Positions 45,847 to 57,083 of a stretch of 64,000 bases of DNA are shown here, in pieces; position 1 is the stretch's first letter, and every line of letters begins with the position of its first letter. The DNA comes from Ceratopteris richardii (lineage: Eukaryota; Streptophyta; Polypodiopsida; Polypodiales; Pteridaceae): the NCBI GenBank assembly GCA_020310875.1, contig MU260069.1, positions 84,501 through 148,500 on the forward strand. The letters run 5' to 3'. The notes under the pieces are model-generated. The model worked only from the letters and a program-made list of their open reading frames with translations. It searched no databases and was not told where the DNA came from. The translations under genes and the position numbers were made by a program.

Positions 45847-46625
45847 TCAATTGTCCTTGATTTCCTGCAAGCCAATCATCAACTCGAACCTACTCAATTT
45901 TGTACCATCAAGAGCTTTAGTCAACATGTCTGCACATTGCATATCTATAGAGACATAGGATAGTTGAATACCCTTGCTCATTAGCTTCTCCCTTACATAA
46001 TGGTAGTGGAATTCAATATTCTTGGTTCTAGCATGGTATACTAGATTAGCTGCAAGATGTAGTGAGCTTGTGTTGTCACCAAAAATGTCAGGTGTTGAAG
46101 AATGATGTCCACGATCTGTATACAAATATTTTAACCACATTATTTCTTAAATTGCATCAGCCAAAACTCTATATTCCGCTTCACTAGAAGATAATGCCAC
46201 TACTGCTTGCTTCTTGGATGACCAAGAAATGATTTTTGAACCTACATGATACATAGGCAGATGTGCTTCTTCTATCATCTCTAGATCCCACCCAATCCAC
46301 ATCTAAGTAGGCCTTTAGCTCAATATCTGAAGTAAATGGATCAAAAAAATCTTCATTCATGGTCCCCTTTAGGTACTTGAGGACTCTCTTGGATGCTTCC
46401 ATATGTGGCCCTTTGGACTTATGCATAAACTGACTCAATATGCTAACACTATAGCATATATCACCCTTGTGAGTGTTGCATAGTTTAAACTTCCAACCAA
46501 GCTTTGATAGCTTGTGATGTCTTCAATTGACTCTCCTTCATAAGCACTAATCTTATGATTTTGCTCCATAGGTGTACCTACACACTTGATGCATCTTGAA
46601 CTTGATGAGCATGTCCTGCACATAC
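45847..46625 (-). pseudogene. pol: Copia D RNase H
   Basis: Minus-strand frames give VGTPMEQNHKISAYEGE, YQSLVGSLNYATLTRV, LSQFMHKSKGPHMEASKR, AYLDVDWVGSRDDRRST and finally ARTKNIEFHYHYVREKL and ADMLTKALDGTK, ending at 45847. The order and spacing are those of copia RNase H. Frameshifts near 46440 and 46200 and stops around 46145 split it. Confidence 0.85.
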
Positions 46626-47409
46626 TTCCTTTGTGTGATGTATATACTTGAACCTCTGTAGATTAAAACCAATCCAAGAAAATAAGTGAGTGGTCCAAGA
46701 TCACTTTTTTTTCAAATCCTCCTTCATTTTATTCTTTACCTGTTTGATTCCTTCAAGATCATTCCCTGTGATAATAATATCATCAACATACACACATAGA
46801 TAGATCACTTCATATCCATTCCTCGTTATGAACAAAGAATTATCTGCCTTGCTAGATTTGAATCCTTGGTCCTACGAATAAGTCACAATCTGAAATTCCA
46901 AGCTCTTGGAGCTTTCTTCAATCCATACAAGGCTTTTTTTTAATCTGCATACATAGTTAGGATGATGTGCACGAAAGCAATGTTTACATCAAGTTGATAG
47001 AGCTTCCAATTTCGAGATCTAGCAATACTAATGAGAACCCTAATTGTAGGCATTTTTGCAATAGGAGATGAAGTCTCCTCATAATCAATATCATGGGTTT
47101 GAGCAAAACCTTTAGCAACTAACCTTGATTTATGTCTATTTATACTTCCATCTGGATTCCTCTTTATTTTGTATATGCATTAAGATCCAATCACCTTCAT
47201 AGATGGTTGTTAGGTACAAGCTTCCAAGTGTCATTCTCCTTCAAGGCTTCCATTTCTTCATCCAATGCATGTCTCCAAGCTTTCTTGCTTTGCACTTCTT
47301 CAAATGTGGTAGGTTCTTCATTGGTTGAGAACTTTGCAATGTAGATTGAGTGCTTGGTGACCAAAGAAGTATCATAACCATACCTCTCTAGTTTCTTCAA
47401 ATGTAGCAT
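46626..47409 (-). pseudogene. pol: Copia D reverse transcriptase
   Basis: RYGYDTSLVTKHSIYIAKF and LDEEMEALKENDTWKLV mark the N-terminal part (47197-47409). Catalytic LCVYVDDIIIT is readable at about 46766-46800. Between them the frame is lost by several stops and small indels. Most decayed part of D. Confidence 0.8.
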
Positions 47410-47624
47410 CTTGAGTCTTTGCTTTACCTTTGCTCTTCCATAGCGTTAGTCTTTACAAGTCTTCTAGGCCAATCTCTGAATCACCTTCTTCAATTTTCTC
47501 TGAAAATCTCCATCCAAGTCGTAAAGTCGTAAGGAAGCTTCACTTTCTTGTCATCATCAAACTGTGATTGGTTTTCATAAAAACTTACATCTTTACTCGT
47601 AGAAAATACTTTATTAGTTGGATT

Positions 47625-48370
47625 CTACAATCTATATCCTTTTTGGTTTTGGTCATAACCAATAAATATGCACTTCTCTACCTTGGGATCCAATTTCCCT
47701 CTTACTTGAGAAGGAATGTGAGCATAGGCTAAGCATCCAAAGATTTTACAATGCTCTAGACTAGGTCTTCTTCCATTCCATACTTCATATGGAGTGGTTC
47801 CATCTAATGAATTAGATGGAAGTCTATTTATGAGATATGTGGTTGTAGACACAGCCTCTGCCCAAAGGTAGTTGGCAATCCCTTTTCATTGAGCATGGAC
47901 CTTGCAACTTCAACACTAGCTCTGTTTCTCCTCCCTACTACACTAGTGAGTTTCGGTGTATACCTTGTAGTGACTTCCCTTTTAATGCCTCTTTCTTGCA
48001 AGTGGGCATCAAATTTAGAAGAGAAGTATTCTCCTCCACCATCTAATTTGAGTCTTTTCAAAGTCCTACCTGTTAGGTTTTCAACAAGAGCAACATACTT
48101 CTTAAAGCAATAAAAAACTTCATACTTATGCTTCATGAAAAATAGAATGGTCCACCTGCTACAATCATCTGTGAAAGACACATAATATCTTGAGCCTAAT
48201 ATAGATGGCTCCTTGCTACGACCCCACACATCCGTGTGCACTAGATCCAAAAGATTTTGATACACATACCCCTTGCTATTGAAAGGTTGTCTATGAGCCT
48301 TGCCCAATTAACAAGCTTCACACTTATAAATCATGTGTTGCCTTGTGATATTAGGCAAACTAAGTACACT
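47625..48370 (-). pseudogene. pol: Copia D integrase
   Basis: LVHTDVWGRS (first Asp), RLKLDGGGEYFS (second Asp) and LTSVVGRRNRAS, where the catalytic glutamate of the usual VERRNR is glycine. A frameshift near 47840 leads to YLINRLPSNSLDGTTPYEVW and FIGYDQNQKGYRL. The pre-integrase cysteines are just upstream at about 48310-48340. Confidence 0.85.
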
Positions 48371-49201
48371 TTAGTCCCTGCAAATTCGTTTGAGTGTCCT
48401 CTCACTAATGTGAGCAAGCATTTTGTGCCATAACTCCAACTCTATGAGAGTTTGAGATCCATAGCTAAATAAAGCTATGTTGTTTGTATCTTCCACTTCA
48501 AAAGTTGAAAGGCTTCTTCTCTTTTCTCCTTTGGAAACCCTTCTAAATCCTTGCCTTGAGTCTTCAACATATGCTCCAAATTGGTTGAATCTAACCTCCA
48601 ATCCTTTTCCAACAATCTTCACAACACTTATTAAATTTTTGGTAATTGTAGGGACATACAAGACTTTTCTTAAAAGGTTCATATTCCCATCTAATGTCTT
48701 CAAATTACCTATCTTCTCCATTGAGTTCTTTGTATCATCTCATGTTTGCACTTCATGTTTGTTGTAAGGATCTTCCAAATGAGAAAGTAAAGCCACATTT
48801 CTTGCTACATGATTTGAGCATCCCGAATCAATGTAAAAGATGTGATCATCATTCTTACCCTTCTTCACTGATAGATTCATAATCGATAATGAATCTTCTT
48901 GACTTTGGTCCTCTACATAGTTATTGTAATATCTTCTTCCTCTATGGCCACTTTGATGTTTGTTGTTGTAATTGTTGTTGTAGTTGTTGTTGTAGTTGTT
49001 GTTGTAGCCTCCATTGTATCTGCCTCTATTTGATCCATATCTACCTCTATTGAATCCTCTTTCTCTTGAGTTCCTCAGGTTCCTGAAACATTCTTCAGTA
49101 GTATGATTAGATAAGACACATATATTGCAAGGTTGAGATGATTGGAATCTCCCGTTGTTTTGCTTTCCACTTCTACCTCTTCCTCTAGCTCTAGTTTCCA
49201 G
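48371..49201 (-). pseudogene. gag-pol: Copia D gag end and protease
   Basis: From the truncation point: TRARGRGRSGKQ, an intact zinc knuckle CNICVLSNHTTEEC, a Gly/Arg/Asn-rich tail with a run of NYNN repeats (about 48960-49015), then the protease with intact active site FYIDSGCSNHVARN (about 48800-48845), LYVPTITKNLI and ELWHKMLAHISERTL. One TGA near 48735-48740 separates two frames. This is the only one of the four nested copies whose protease core keeps DSG. Confidence 0.85.
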
Positions 49202-50517
49202 GTACAAGGCAAGATTAGTTTCCAAAGGATGCTCACAAAGTCATGGTATACACTATGAGGAAAAATTCTCACTAGTTGAAAAGATGACTACAATCAAAAC
49301 ATTGATAAGTGTAACTGCTACAAGAAATTGGAGACTTTTCCAACTTGATGTAAAAAATGCATTTTGGAATGGTTGGATAAGTGAAGAGGTACACATGTAA
49401 CAACCATCAGGTTTTTAAAACTTTAATCATGCATCTTATGTTTGTAGAATTTAAGAAGCATTGTGTGGATTGAAACAAGCTCATAGAGCTTGGAAATAGA
49501 GGTTGGTTAAATACCTTCAAGATCAAGGATTTAGACCTAGCAACTCACATCCTTCTCTATTCATTAAAAAGGGATCGCAATGAGGCTATCTATCTATGTT
49601 TATATGTAGATGACATAATTATGACAAGTGATGATCGGACTGGTATTCAAAGGATTAAGAGTCACATGCAAGAGGAGTTCAAAATTAGTGATTTAGGTGA
49701 TCTCACATTCTTCCTAGGTATGCAATTCATATACATAGATGAAGGAATGTATTTGACTCAAAAGGTATACATTCAAGATCTACTTCTTAAGTTCAAAATG
49801 GAGAACACTAAACCTATAGGTACACCTTTGGAGATGAATCATAAACTTAATGTTTATGAGTGTAAGAAAATTGAAGACATTAAAGAGAACAAAAGCTTGG
49901 TAGGTAGCTTGATATATGCTACTCATACAAGGGTTGAAATCTCATATAGAGTAGGAGTGCTAAGCCAATTCATGCACTCTCCAAGAAGACCGGACATGGA
50001 TGCAACTAAGAGAGTACTTAAGTATCTCAAAGGTACAACCAATGAAGATATATTCTATCCTTACTCTTCACACATGATCAAAATCTATTTGGATGTAGAT
50101 TGGGTAGCAACTAAGCATGATAGAAGAAGTACCTCTAGTTACATAGCATTTGCAAGTTCAAAGCTAGTATCATGGAGTTCCAAGAAGCAAGCAACAATTG
50201 CTTTATCTTCAAGTGAAGCAAATTATAGAGGTTATACCATAGAAACTTAAGGGGAAATATGGTTAAAAGCAACATATACCAATTTGGGACTTGTGAGTTC
50301 TAAACCTCACACATTTGGAGATAATTTAAGTTTCATGCATCTACCAGCAAACCCTATTCTCCATGCCAGAACCAAACAAATAGACGTTCATTATCACTTC
50401 ATCAAGAAGAAGCTCATGACAATGAACATTGATATTTCTTTTGTTCCAACTAAAAATCAAGTAGTAGGTATGATGACAAAGGCACTTGATGGAATAAAGC
50501 TTTGTAGATTTAAATAA
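49202..50517 (+). pseudogene. pol: Copia A RT and RNase H (resumed)
   Basis: Begins mid-RT with RYKARLVSKGCSQSHG, LDVKNAFWNGWISEEVHM; a damaged stretch follows (49398-49600); then LYVDDIIMTSDD (catalytic), YLTQKVYIQDLL, YLKGTTNEDIFYPY, YLDVDWVATKHDRRST, SSSEANYRG, and after TAA at 50248-50250 (CAA in relatives) ARTKQIDVHYHF and MMTKALDGIKL. Stop at 50515-50517. The 3' LTR of the A family follows, which is why this fragment is assigned to A. Confidence 0.85.
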
Positions 50518-50568
50518 ATGGCAAGTATTCAACCTATTAGAGAATGAAGACTCAAGAATACTTTAGCT

Positions 50569-50579
50569 TGCAGGGGATT
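50569..50579 (+). other. Polypurine-like tract of copia A
   Basis: TTGCAGGGGAT precedes the LTR start TGTTGG; weaker than in C and D. Confidence 0.6.
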
Positions 50580-51668
50580 TGTTGGAACATCAAGATTACA
50601 CTATGCTCGAGGTGCATTTGATCTACATCAAAAAGCTATCACTTGGATTACGTCAAAAAAATATATATTGGAGAGTTCTTTTATTTATGCTCATTTATTG
50701 TATTCTTTTAAAAGATCTTTTATGGATACTTTTACAATGTAAAAGCCTGGAGCTTTACACATGTAAAAGGAGAAAAATAAAGCTCAAATTCCTTTCATTT
50801 GACGTGGTTGAGCTTTGCAATTGATAAATCAATCAATCACCTAAAAGTAGATCAAACTAGATCTTCACTTTTCCTATATTATAGGAAAGTGAATTGATTC
50901 CCTTCAACAACTAAACTTGCTTTCATTTGAATTCAAAATCCACTTGTGCAAGTCGTGGAGCACTTCAGGAGTCTATAAAAAGACTTCAAATCACTTTTAA
51001 ATTACATGGAAGCAATATAAATATACTTGTGGACATGATTGTCTTGCTCCTTCTTTTCTTTGCATCATCTTCTTCAAGAATAGCCAACTTGCAGAGGTTG
51101 CTACTCTCTCTAAAAAGGTCTAAATTGGATGCACAAGCATTGATTGGAAAGCTACTAGTATTTAGGTTTTGGGTACAAATTTGCAAAGCATTTGATTTAG
51201 AAAATCTGAGGAAATCTGAGTTTTTTGTCTCAAGGTCTATCTTTGCACAACCCTGAAAAATAGGAGGTCCCACTATTGAGTGTCAAGTTCATTCCAAAAG
51301 CATATTTTGCTTATTTCTTGTACTCTTATGCATTCTATACACTCAATCCTATGTGTAAAATTCCTCCAAAAAGATGTTGTCTAATTTTAAGCATGTTGGC
51401 TGCTATGAGCATTTCAAGTTGATTGTTTCATCGAAAGATAGCAAGTTTTTTGAACTAGTCAATGCGCAAACCTATCTATGTTTTATTGAATCTTTCTCCT
51501 TGATGCTCCAATGCACATAATGAATTTTACTACGCTTATCACATGCCTATAGGATATATTTGAGTCTCCATTAGTTCAAAAGCTAGTCTTGTGTTGGTTG
51601 GTTGTACCAAACTTTGTCGCCTTGCAACTCACCTTTCTACCTCCTACAAGCTTCTCCAAGTTCTTTCA
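50580..51668 (+). repeat. 3' LTR of copia A
   Basis: Starts TGTTGGAACATC, ends TTCTTTCA, about 1.09 kb, direct repeat of 29772-30857. Includes GAGTCTATAAAAAGAC corresponding to the TATA region of the other copy. Confidence 0.85.
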
Positions 51669-52699
51669 TTTCATAATTAGAATATCTCAAATCTTTTAAG
51701 ATCATGCCTGCAACCTTTTTTCTCCCTTTGCTTGAACCCTCATGTTCAAGAACCAGCTTTAGCTTGATCTTCTTAACAAACTCATCCTTCCACCTCTAAG
51801 CACTTTTCTTGGAAACATAAAAGCATTTAGACTATGGAAGAGGATATCAAAATCTGAATTTTCAATTCTTACATAAACCAACCATTTCTAGCGAGAAAAC
51901 ACATTCAACACATGACCATAATATACAAAAATTGATGAGAAAAAATCATGATTTCTTCTGATATTTTCCTATCATTGTGGAGAAACTACCACCAAAGGTC
52001 AAGATTCAGGAAAAAAGAAAGCACATAAGTAATGTATGCATCAAAACTATGTATGATGAAAGCATAAAATGGTGAAAAGAAAAGAAAAGAATTTATATGA
52101 TCCCCTATATAATATTCAAACAGCTTCCTTGGAAGTCCATGCTAAGCTTTGCTATGCCTAAGAAAGGTTATCAATAGGTGTAGTTTCTTAGCTTTTAAGG
52201 GGCTAATGGTATCTTTCGACAAAAATAACCATACAATATCAAATCACAATAAAGATTTTTTCTACATATTTCCTTCTACAAATTCCTCATAACTTCATGA
52301 CATTCAAAATTTCTAGATGAAACCATTGATTGTTCATGGAGCTCAGTCCAAGAGAAGTGATTGCCATATAAAATCGATGTGTAACATCAAATAATGAGGA
52401 GAATCACTACTTGACATAGGCGTCCATTATGTTGTCATATATAGCCTCTATTCATTGTCAAGTTCTTCAGGGATTAATTGGAGGGTATGTAATGTTATTT
52501 AGATTTTTTGCCTAGAAGTCTTTTTCCACATCACCTCGTTCCTAGGAATCAAAATCAAACAATCACATTAATACTAGGCATTGATTATATGTGTGAATTC
52601 AATGCCTCGCATGGATTTTGTAGTGCAATTTCTTTAATTATCTTTAGCTTTCCCCTACAAAGAATACAATCACATGGCCTAAAATCTCTTCTCATCTTT
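51669..52699. other. Unassigned DNA right of copia A
   Basis: Right flank of the A insertion. Short frames only; nothing recognisable until the copia remnant below. Confidence 0.4.
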
Positions 52700-53700
52700 C
52701 AATCAGGGTTGGAAATATCATTGCAACTACCACTTATGGTAGTTATTTCACATTGTTAGATGCCTTGTATGTGCTAGGGAATGTTATGATTTTCACCATT
52801 AGCTAAGATTGTCTTAATTGTTTTATTTGTTGATGATAGATTTACAACTCATAATCTCTCAATAGTGATGATTTTATTGCTTTTGGCATTTTATGTGATT
52901 GGTTGTTTCATACATTATGCACAATGTGTGAAGGACTCACCATGTGCAGCTCATGATTCTCATTCTATCTCATATGCAAAGATTTTGCATGCACCCTTTG
53001 ATGGTGTTCTCTATTCAAGATTTGGGTACCTTCTAAACATGTCTTTAAGGGATATGTTTTGGAAAAAATGCAGTGTTTCCCAATCCAGGAGATGGTTTAG
53101 TTAAAGCTACTCATAAATTGCGTCTTGTTCATAGTGATGTTTGTGGTTTGATGTAGACACCTTCATTTGGGAACACCTATACTTAGTGACTTTCATTGAT
53201 GAATTTTCTAGGCATCCATGGGTTTATCCACTGAAAGAAAAGTCCAATGTATTTATGTGCTTTAAAGAATTATTGTTATCATTCAAACTCTGGTACCATG
53301 TAAAATGGGCAGTCTCTATTCTCATCAAGGTAGGAATACATTTCTTCTAACTTTACTAGATTTCAAGATGAGTGTGGGATAAATTATTAGTGTATAATAT
53401 TCTATACACCTGAAAAAAATGGTTTTGCTAAAAGAAAGAACACGATTCTCATGGAAATATCGAGGTGTATGGTCAAAAGTGGGGTTTTATCACATATGTT
53501 ATGTGTACAAGATATCTACTTAACTTGTCTCCCACCAAATCACTATAATTGATCATTCCATATGATGTTCATCATAGTAACAAGCCATTTGTTTCTCATC
53601 TACATATCTTTAAGTATCTAACAAATGCATTAGTAATAGAACAAAAATGCAAAAAAATAGATGATAAAGTAGTGAAATGTAATTCTATTGGATAAAATTG
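52700..53700 (+). pseudogene. pol: Decayed copia protease end and integrase
   Basis: TTYGSYFTLLDALYVLG resembles the protease end. SRFGYLLNMSLRDMFWKK corresponds to the pre-integrase motif. LRLVHSDVCG (first Asp), VTFIDEFSRHPWVYPLKEKS, FQDECG (second acidic position) and YTPEKNGFAKRKNTILME (the glutamate region, here lysine) follow in order over 53120-53480. Different family from A-D. Stops and frame changes throughout. Confidence 0.65.
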
Positions 53701-55400
53701 TGAAAGAAAAGGGCATCATCTGCATCATCCTCATAATGAGTTCATTCCAGTCAGCCATAATTTGAGTTTTTTGGAACATGCAATTTATCCCTTACTTTCA
53801 TGTACCATGGAGACATTAGTTAGCGCAAAGGACATGCGTGGCCCTTTGCTGCCTCGTTTTACAAGTGGAGAGTCTTTTGGTAGTCCAAATGAGGCAATTT
53901 CCTAGGCTTTAAAGGTTCCACATGATGATGCAAATCATTCCAGTTCTATCCAAGATTTACATGATGTACTAGTTGATAGGAGGCCTAACATAGAAGAGGA
54001 AAAATCAATGCTTAAATGGCTGGTGTAGAATTTGAAATGGAAAGATCCAATGTTTGCATGAAAATGGTTGAACTAGTTGAGGTTATGTTTGAAGCTACTC
54101 AATATGTTAACGAGTGTAACTTAGTCAAGCCAGATTTGCACTTCTCAAGACCACTAGATAGATTACATCAAGTGTTGTCTAATGTGGACCATTTAGAACC
54201 TAAGGAGACTAATTGCATAAGAAACACACTTGAAGAATTTTCACCAGTTATCTCATAAGTTCCTAACTATACAATTGTGGAATTTCTCGCTCAGTCAATA
54301 AGTACTCAGAAAGATTATTGAGAAAGATACAAGAAGAAAAATTGAGATTGGACTAGTGAACTCCACCACCCATCCAGGAGATAGATGACCTTCACAATAA
54401 ATTTCCTCGAGACATTCCTTCTATATACAAAGAGCAAGAAGATATGCAAACGAGTGAAAAATTAGACTTTGAATCCAATTACTTTCAAAAATCACACCAT
54501 TTTTTAGGCCCATAGTAATCAAAGTATATTCAAGTGAGAGCTCCTACCATCTTGATGAGAAATGATGATTCCATTCTAGCTAGAAACATGGATATGAAAA
54601 AGAACACTAACATGCAACACCATCTAACTTTAGAAGGATTAATGAAAGTTAAAGTTGAGTTGTGGAAGCATGTAGCAAACCAACTACTAAATGTTCCTAA
54701 TTCTCTCTCCTAAGAAGGATCACAAAGAAGGGTGCTAGAGATACCCATAGATAAGATAGTAGACATGATTGAAGGAAGAACGAGGATACCTATCATCATA
54801 TCACCTAGTAATGTAGTACAAAGGCAATTTTAGATTGAAGAAAAAGAGCTTCCAATGCCACCTCTTCGTAATGGAAATGATTTGGCAATCCAACTCTAAG
54901 AACGACTAGAATGAAGTTGCTAATGGTAGATGGATGCATAGGGAAGGCTTTTGGATTTGAAGAATTGATTACTCTTGATGGATAGTGTTAATCTCCAAAA
55001 GAAAAAGCTATGCTTGATGTTAGAACACTTCTATATCAAGAATAACTCAAAACCTTGATCAATTTTGGAAGAGGAATGCCAAACGATCAAGATTTGCACT
55101 AACTGTGAAGAGAGTGAGTACTCAGAAAAGTGTGCTGCTCATAACTCACTCATTGACTAAACAAATGTGTAAAGTTTCCAATGAAACTTTGTATGAGTTG
55201 TTGGCTAATGTTCGTGCACCTTCTCCAAGTTAAATCTTCTCAAAAGATTTAGTAAATCTTGAGAAATGATCCAAACAATCTACCTATGTCTGAAACTATT
55301 CTCCTATATAGTCGACTTTGACACCTGTGAATTATAATGCATGGTTCTCCCAAAGTACAATTTGTTTTATCAAATGCTTTTAGCCATAGATGGCTTACCT
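53701..55400. other. Unassigned, probably further decayed retroelement
   Basis: Short frames (80 codons at 54016-54258) with no recognisable motif. It follows the copia integrase and may be the rest of that pol, too decayed to recognise. Confidence 0.3.
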
Positions 55401-56127
55401 TCCAAATTAGATTTTGACTCCTAATTTGTGTAAAACTTTACACTATGCACTGAGATCTGATCAATTTTTTTACCATCACATACAAATGTTCCTACACATA
55501 ACTATCTCAGCCTGTTTACAATTAGGCTCTCAAATCTTAACCATAGAAGCATTAACTATGGAATTAGACATCTACAAAAGAATTCTAGAAATGATTAAAC
55601 ACAAAAGGAGAACACAGAGGAATATTAGGTGCAATTTCTCTTCTTCTATAAAAAATTCATATCTAAATGATGAGAGAGATCTTTCTCACTTCTAAAGTGT
55701 CTAATGAATCTTATAACTTCTATATCTTCTCATCTCATACTCTCTCATACTTGCCCCAACTTTTTACTTGTATATATAGGCATATATGTACAAGATCATG
55801 ACCATAACAAAAGATATAAGTGAGCTAACTACAATTTTAATGTACATGTGTATACAAGTCTTCATTTCCTGAATATGCCCTATCTTCAAACTTCATTTGT
55901 TGATCTTTTCTTCATCTTTTGACTTCAAGTCTTTATCCAAGACATCCATTGATGGTTGAATTCCACCAAGAGCTCCCCCTATCATCAATTGAGGTTTTCT
56001 CTATCTTCTTGACACCTACCATGTCTTTAAATTGTTGTAGCTTTGGTCCATCCAAGCTTTTGGTTAGCATATCTGCAATCTGATCTTTTATTGAAGTATG
56101 TATCACTTCAATCTCCTTATCAATCAC
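55401..56127 (-). mobile_element. Minus-strand copia 3' end (RNase H tail and LTR)
   Basis: On the minus strand 56127-55933 encodes DKEIEVIHTSIKDQIADMLTK and SLDGPKLQQFKDMVG, the C-terminus of copia RNase H. A polypurine tract GATAGGGGGAGCTC follows (about 55972-55985) and then LTR-like sequence with a TATATATA box near 55772-55780 (minus). The LTR's far end is not determined. The rest of the element is missing at 56127. Confidence 0.65.
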
Positions 56128-56386
56128 CAGAGATCACACGGAGGAAACATTCGAGCAACTGAGGAAGCGCAACCCTACCTCCAATCAGATTGTTGGCTTC
56201 GTGCTCAAGGGCCTTGCCCTTACTGGTATTGTTATCACTCTCCTGCTTCTCACTCCTGTCCTCCTCTACTTCACTCCAATCCTCATCCAAGCCGGCATCA
56301 TATTCTATATGCACGCCAAGTGCTACTACATCTCTGTAACAGACGAACAACACCTCTGCATACATGGACTCTCTGTAACACAGTGA
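56126..56386 (+). pseudogene. Oleosin-like hydrophobic hairpin fragment
   Basis: Open plus-strand frame of about 86 codons ending at TGA 56384-56386. It starts with a polar part (EETFEQLRKRNPTSNQ) followed by a long uninterrupted hydrophobic stretch, GFVLKGLALTGIVITLLLLT then PVLLYFTPILIQAGIIFY. The P-x5-T-P-x3-Q arrangement resembles the oleosin proline knot (P-x5-S-P-x3-P), which lets the hairpin sit in the lipid-droplet monolayer. No start codon is seen in the fragment, the last proline is glutamine, and the left edge abuts the copia RNase H end. It could be one exon of a real gene, a captured piece, or a chance membrane-like segment. Confidence 0.45.
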
Positions 56387-56402
56387 GAGAGAGAGAGAGA
56401 GT
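56384..56402. repeat. Short (GA)n microsatellite
   Basis: TGAGAGAGAGAGAGAGAGT directly after the stop codon of the oleosin-like frame. Confidence 0.85.
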
Positions 56403-57083
56403 AAGAGAAGACAGAAGAAAGGAATAGAGAGTTATAATGTTGGCAATAGCATTGGTAGACTCTCCACTTTGGCCATGGAGCTTCTCATCGCGACAAGCGA
56501 CCTGGTAAAAGATGTACGGTATGACAATCTGCAAAAAGGGGAAGGCGAGCGACCCTAACCATCAAGGCCCATACAATACCGGATGCTCGTGTGCGCTCCA
56601 CAGCAATGCCACGCTTTCTGGAGAGCTGCTCCAACTGTAGGCCATCACTACTATGGTTCAGCCATCGAATTCTGACATCCGAGAAGGCTGAGGAACGAGG
56701 CTATCTGTACCACACACTTCACTCCACTCAAAAGCATATTCTAGCCGCAGCTCCTCTGGTAGCTTCACTTGGCACAACTGCACCACACGGTGCCTCCGCA
56801 TTTGTCGTGGAGTAGAATCGCAGGTCATTTGACATCACTAGTGATGTAATCGACATGTCAACTTGCACAAATATTAGCAAAGAACGTTCTAACCCAAACA
56901 GAGAACTACTAGAGCAATCAGCGTGCAAGTCAGATCGTCTCTGGAACTGATAGCTTAAGTCAAAACTTTGGGCCCTCATAATGATAAAGAACAGGTCGAA
57001 AAGAATCTTCCTCCAATGGCTTGGCTAATTTTCGCACTCTAATACGAACCTGTGCAGGAAAACAGGATTCCCCTTTGCATTTC
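56403..57083. other. Unassigned, less AT-rich DNA
   Basis: Reads less like retroelement DNA than its surroundings. Minus strand 56534-56440 has FLQIVIPYIFYQVAC preceded by TTTTTGCAG, which could be an acceptor site, but I recognise no protein. Possibly host gene or UTR sequence linked to the oleosin-like fragment. Confidence 0.3.

Larger units (their letters stand above)
44884..49201 (-). mobile_element. Copia element D, minus strand, 5'-truncated
   Basis: Reading on the minus strand from 49201: zinc-knuckle part of gag, protease, integrase, RT, RNase H, polypurine tract, then a 3' LTR to about 44884. The gag N-terminus and 5' LTR are missing; the sequence changes abruptly to plus-strand RT of A at 49201/49202. 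D lies inside B's 3' LTR on the left. Confidence 0.82.
29772..51668 (+). mobile_element. Copia element A (host of the nest)
   Basis: Left LTR, primer site, gag and protease/integrase lie at 29772-32919; RT, RNase H, polypurine tract and right LTR lie at 49202-51668. The two LTRs are direct repeats of about 1.09 kb, by eye roughly four-fifths identical. Flanks TTTCC (29767-29771) and TTTCA (51669-51673) look like an eroded target duplication. B, C and D lie between the halves, and the segment covering the integrase C-terminus and RT N-terminus of A is missing. Confidence 0.8.

Noticed and set aside
48960-49020. CRISPR-like or minisatellite repeat (GTTGTTGTA units)
   Set aside because: It is the codon repeat of the Asn/Tyr-rich Gag tail of copia D; no spacers, and the genome is a plant.
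29772-51668. Two unrelated A-type LTR solos
   Set aside because: The left LTR is followed by a primer site and gag, the right LTR is preceded by RNase H and a purine tract, and the flanks resemble a target duplication, so one split element is simpler.
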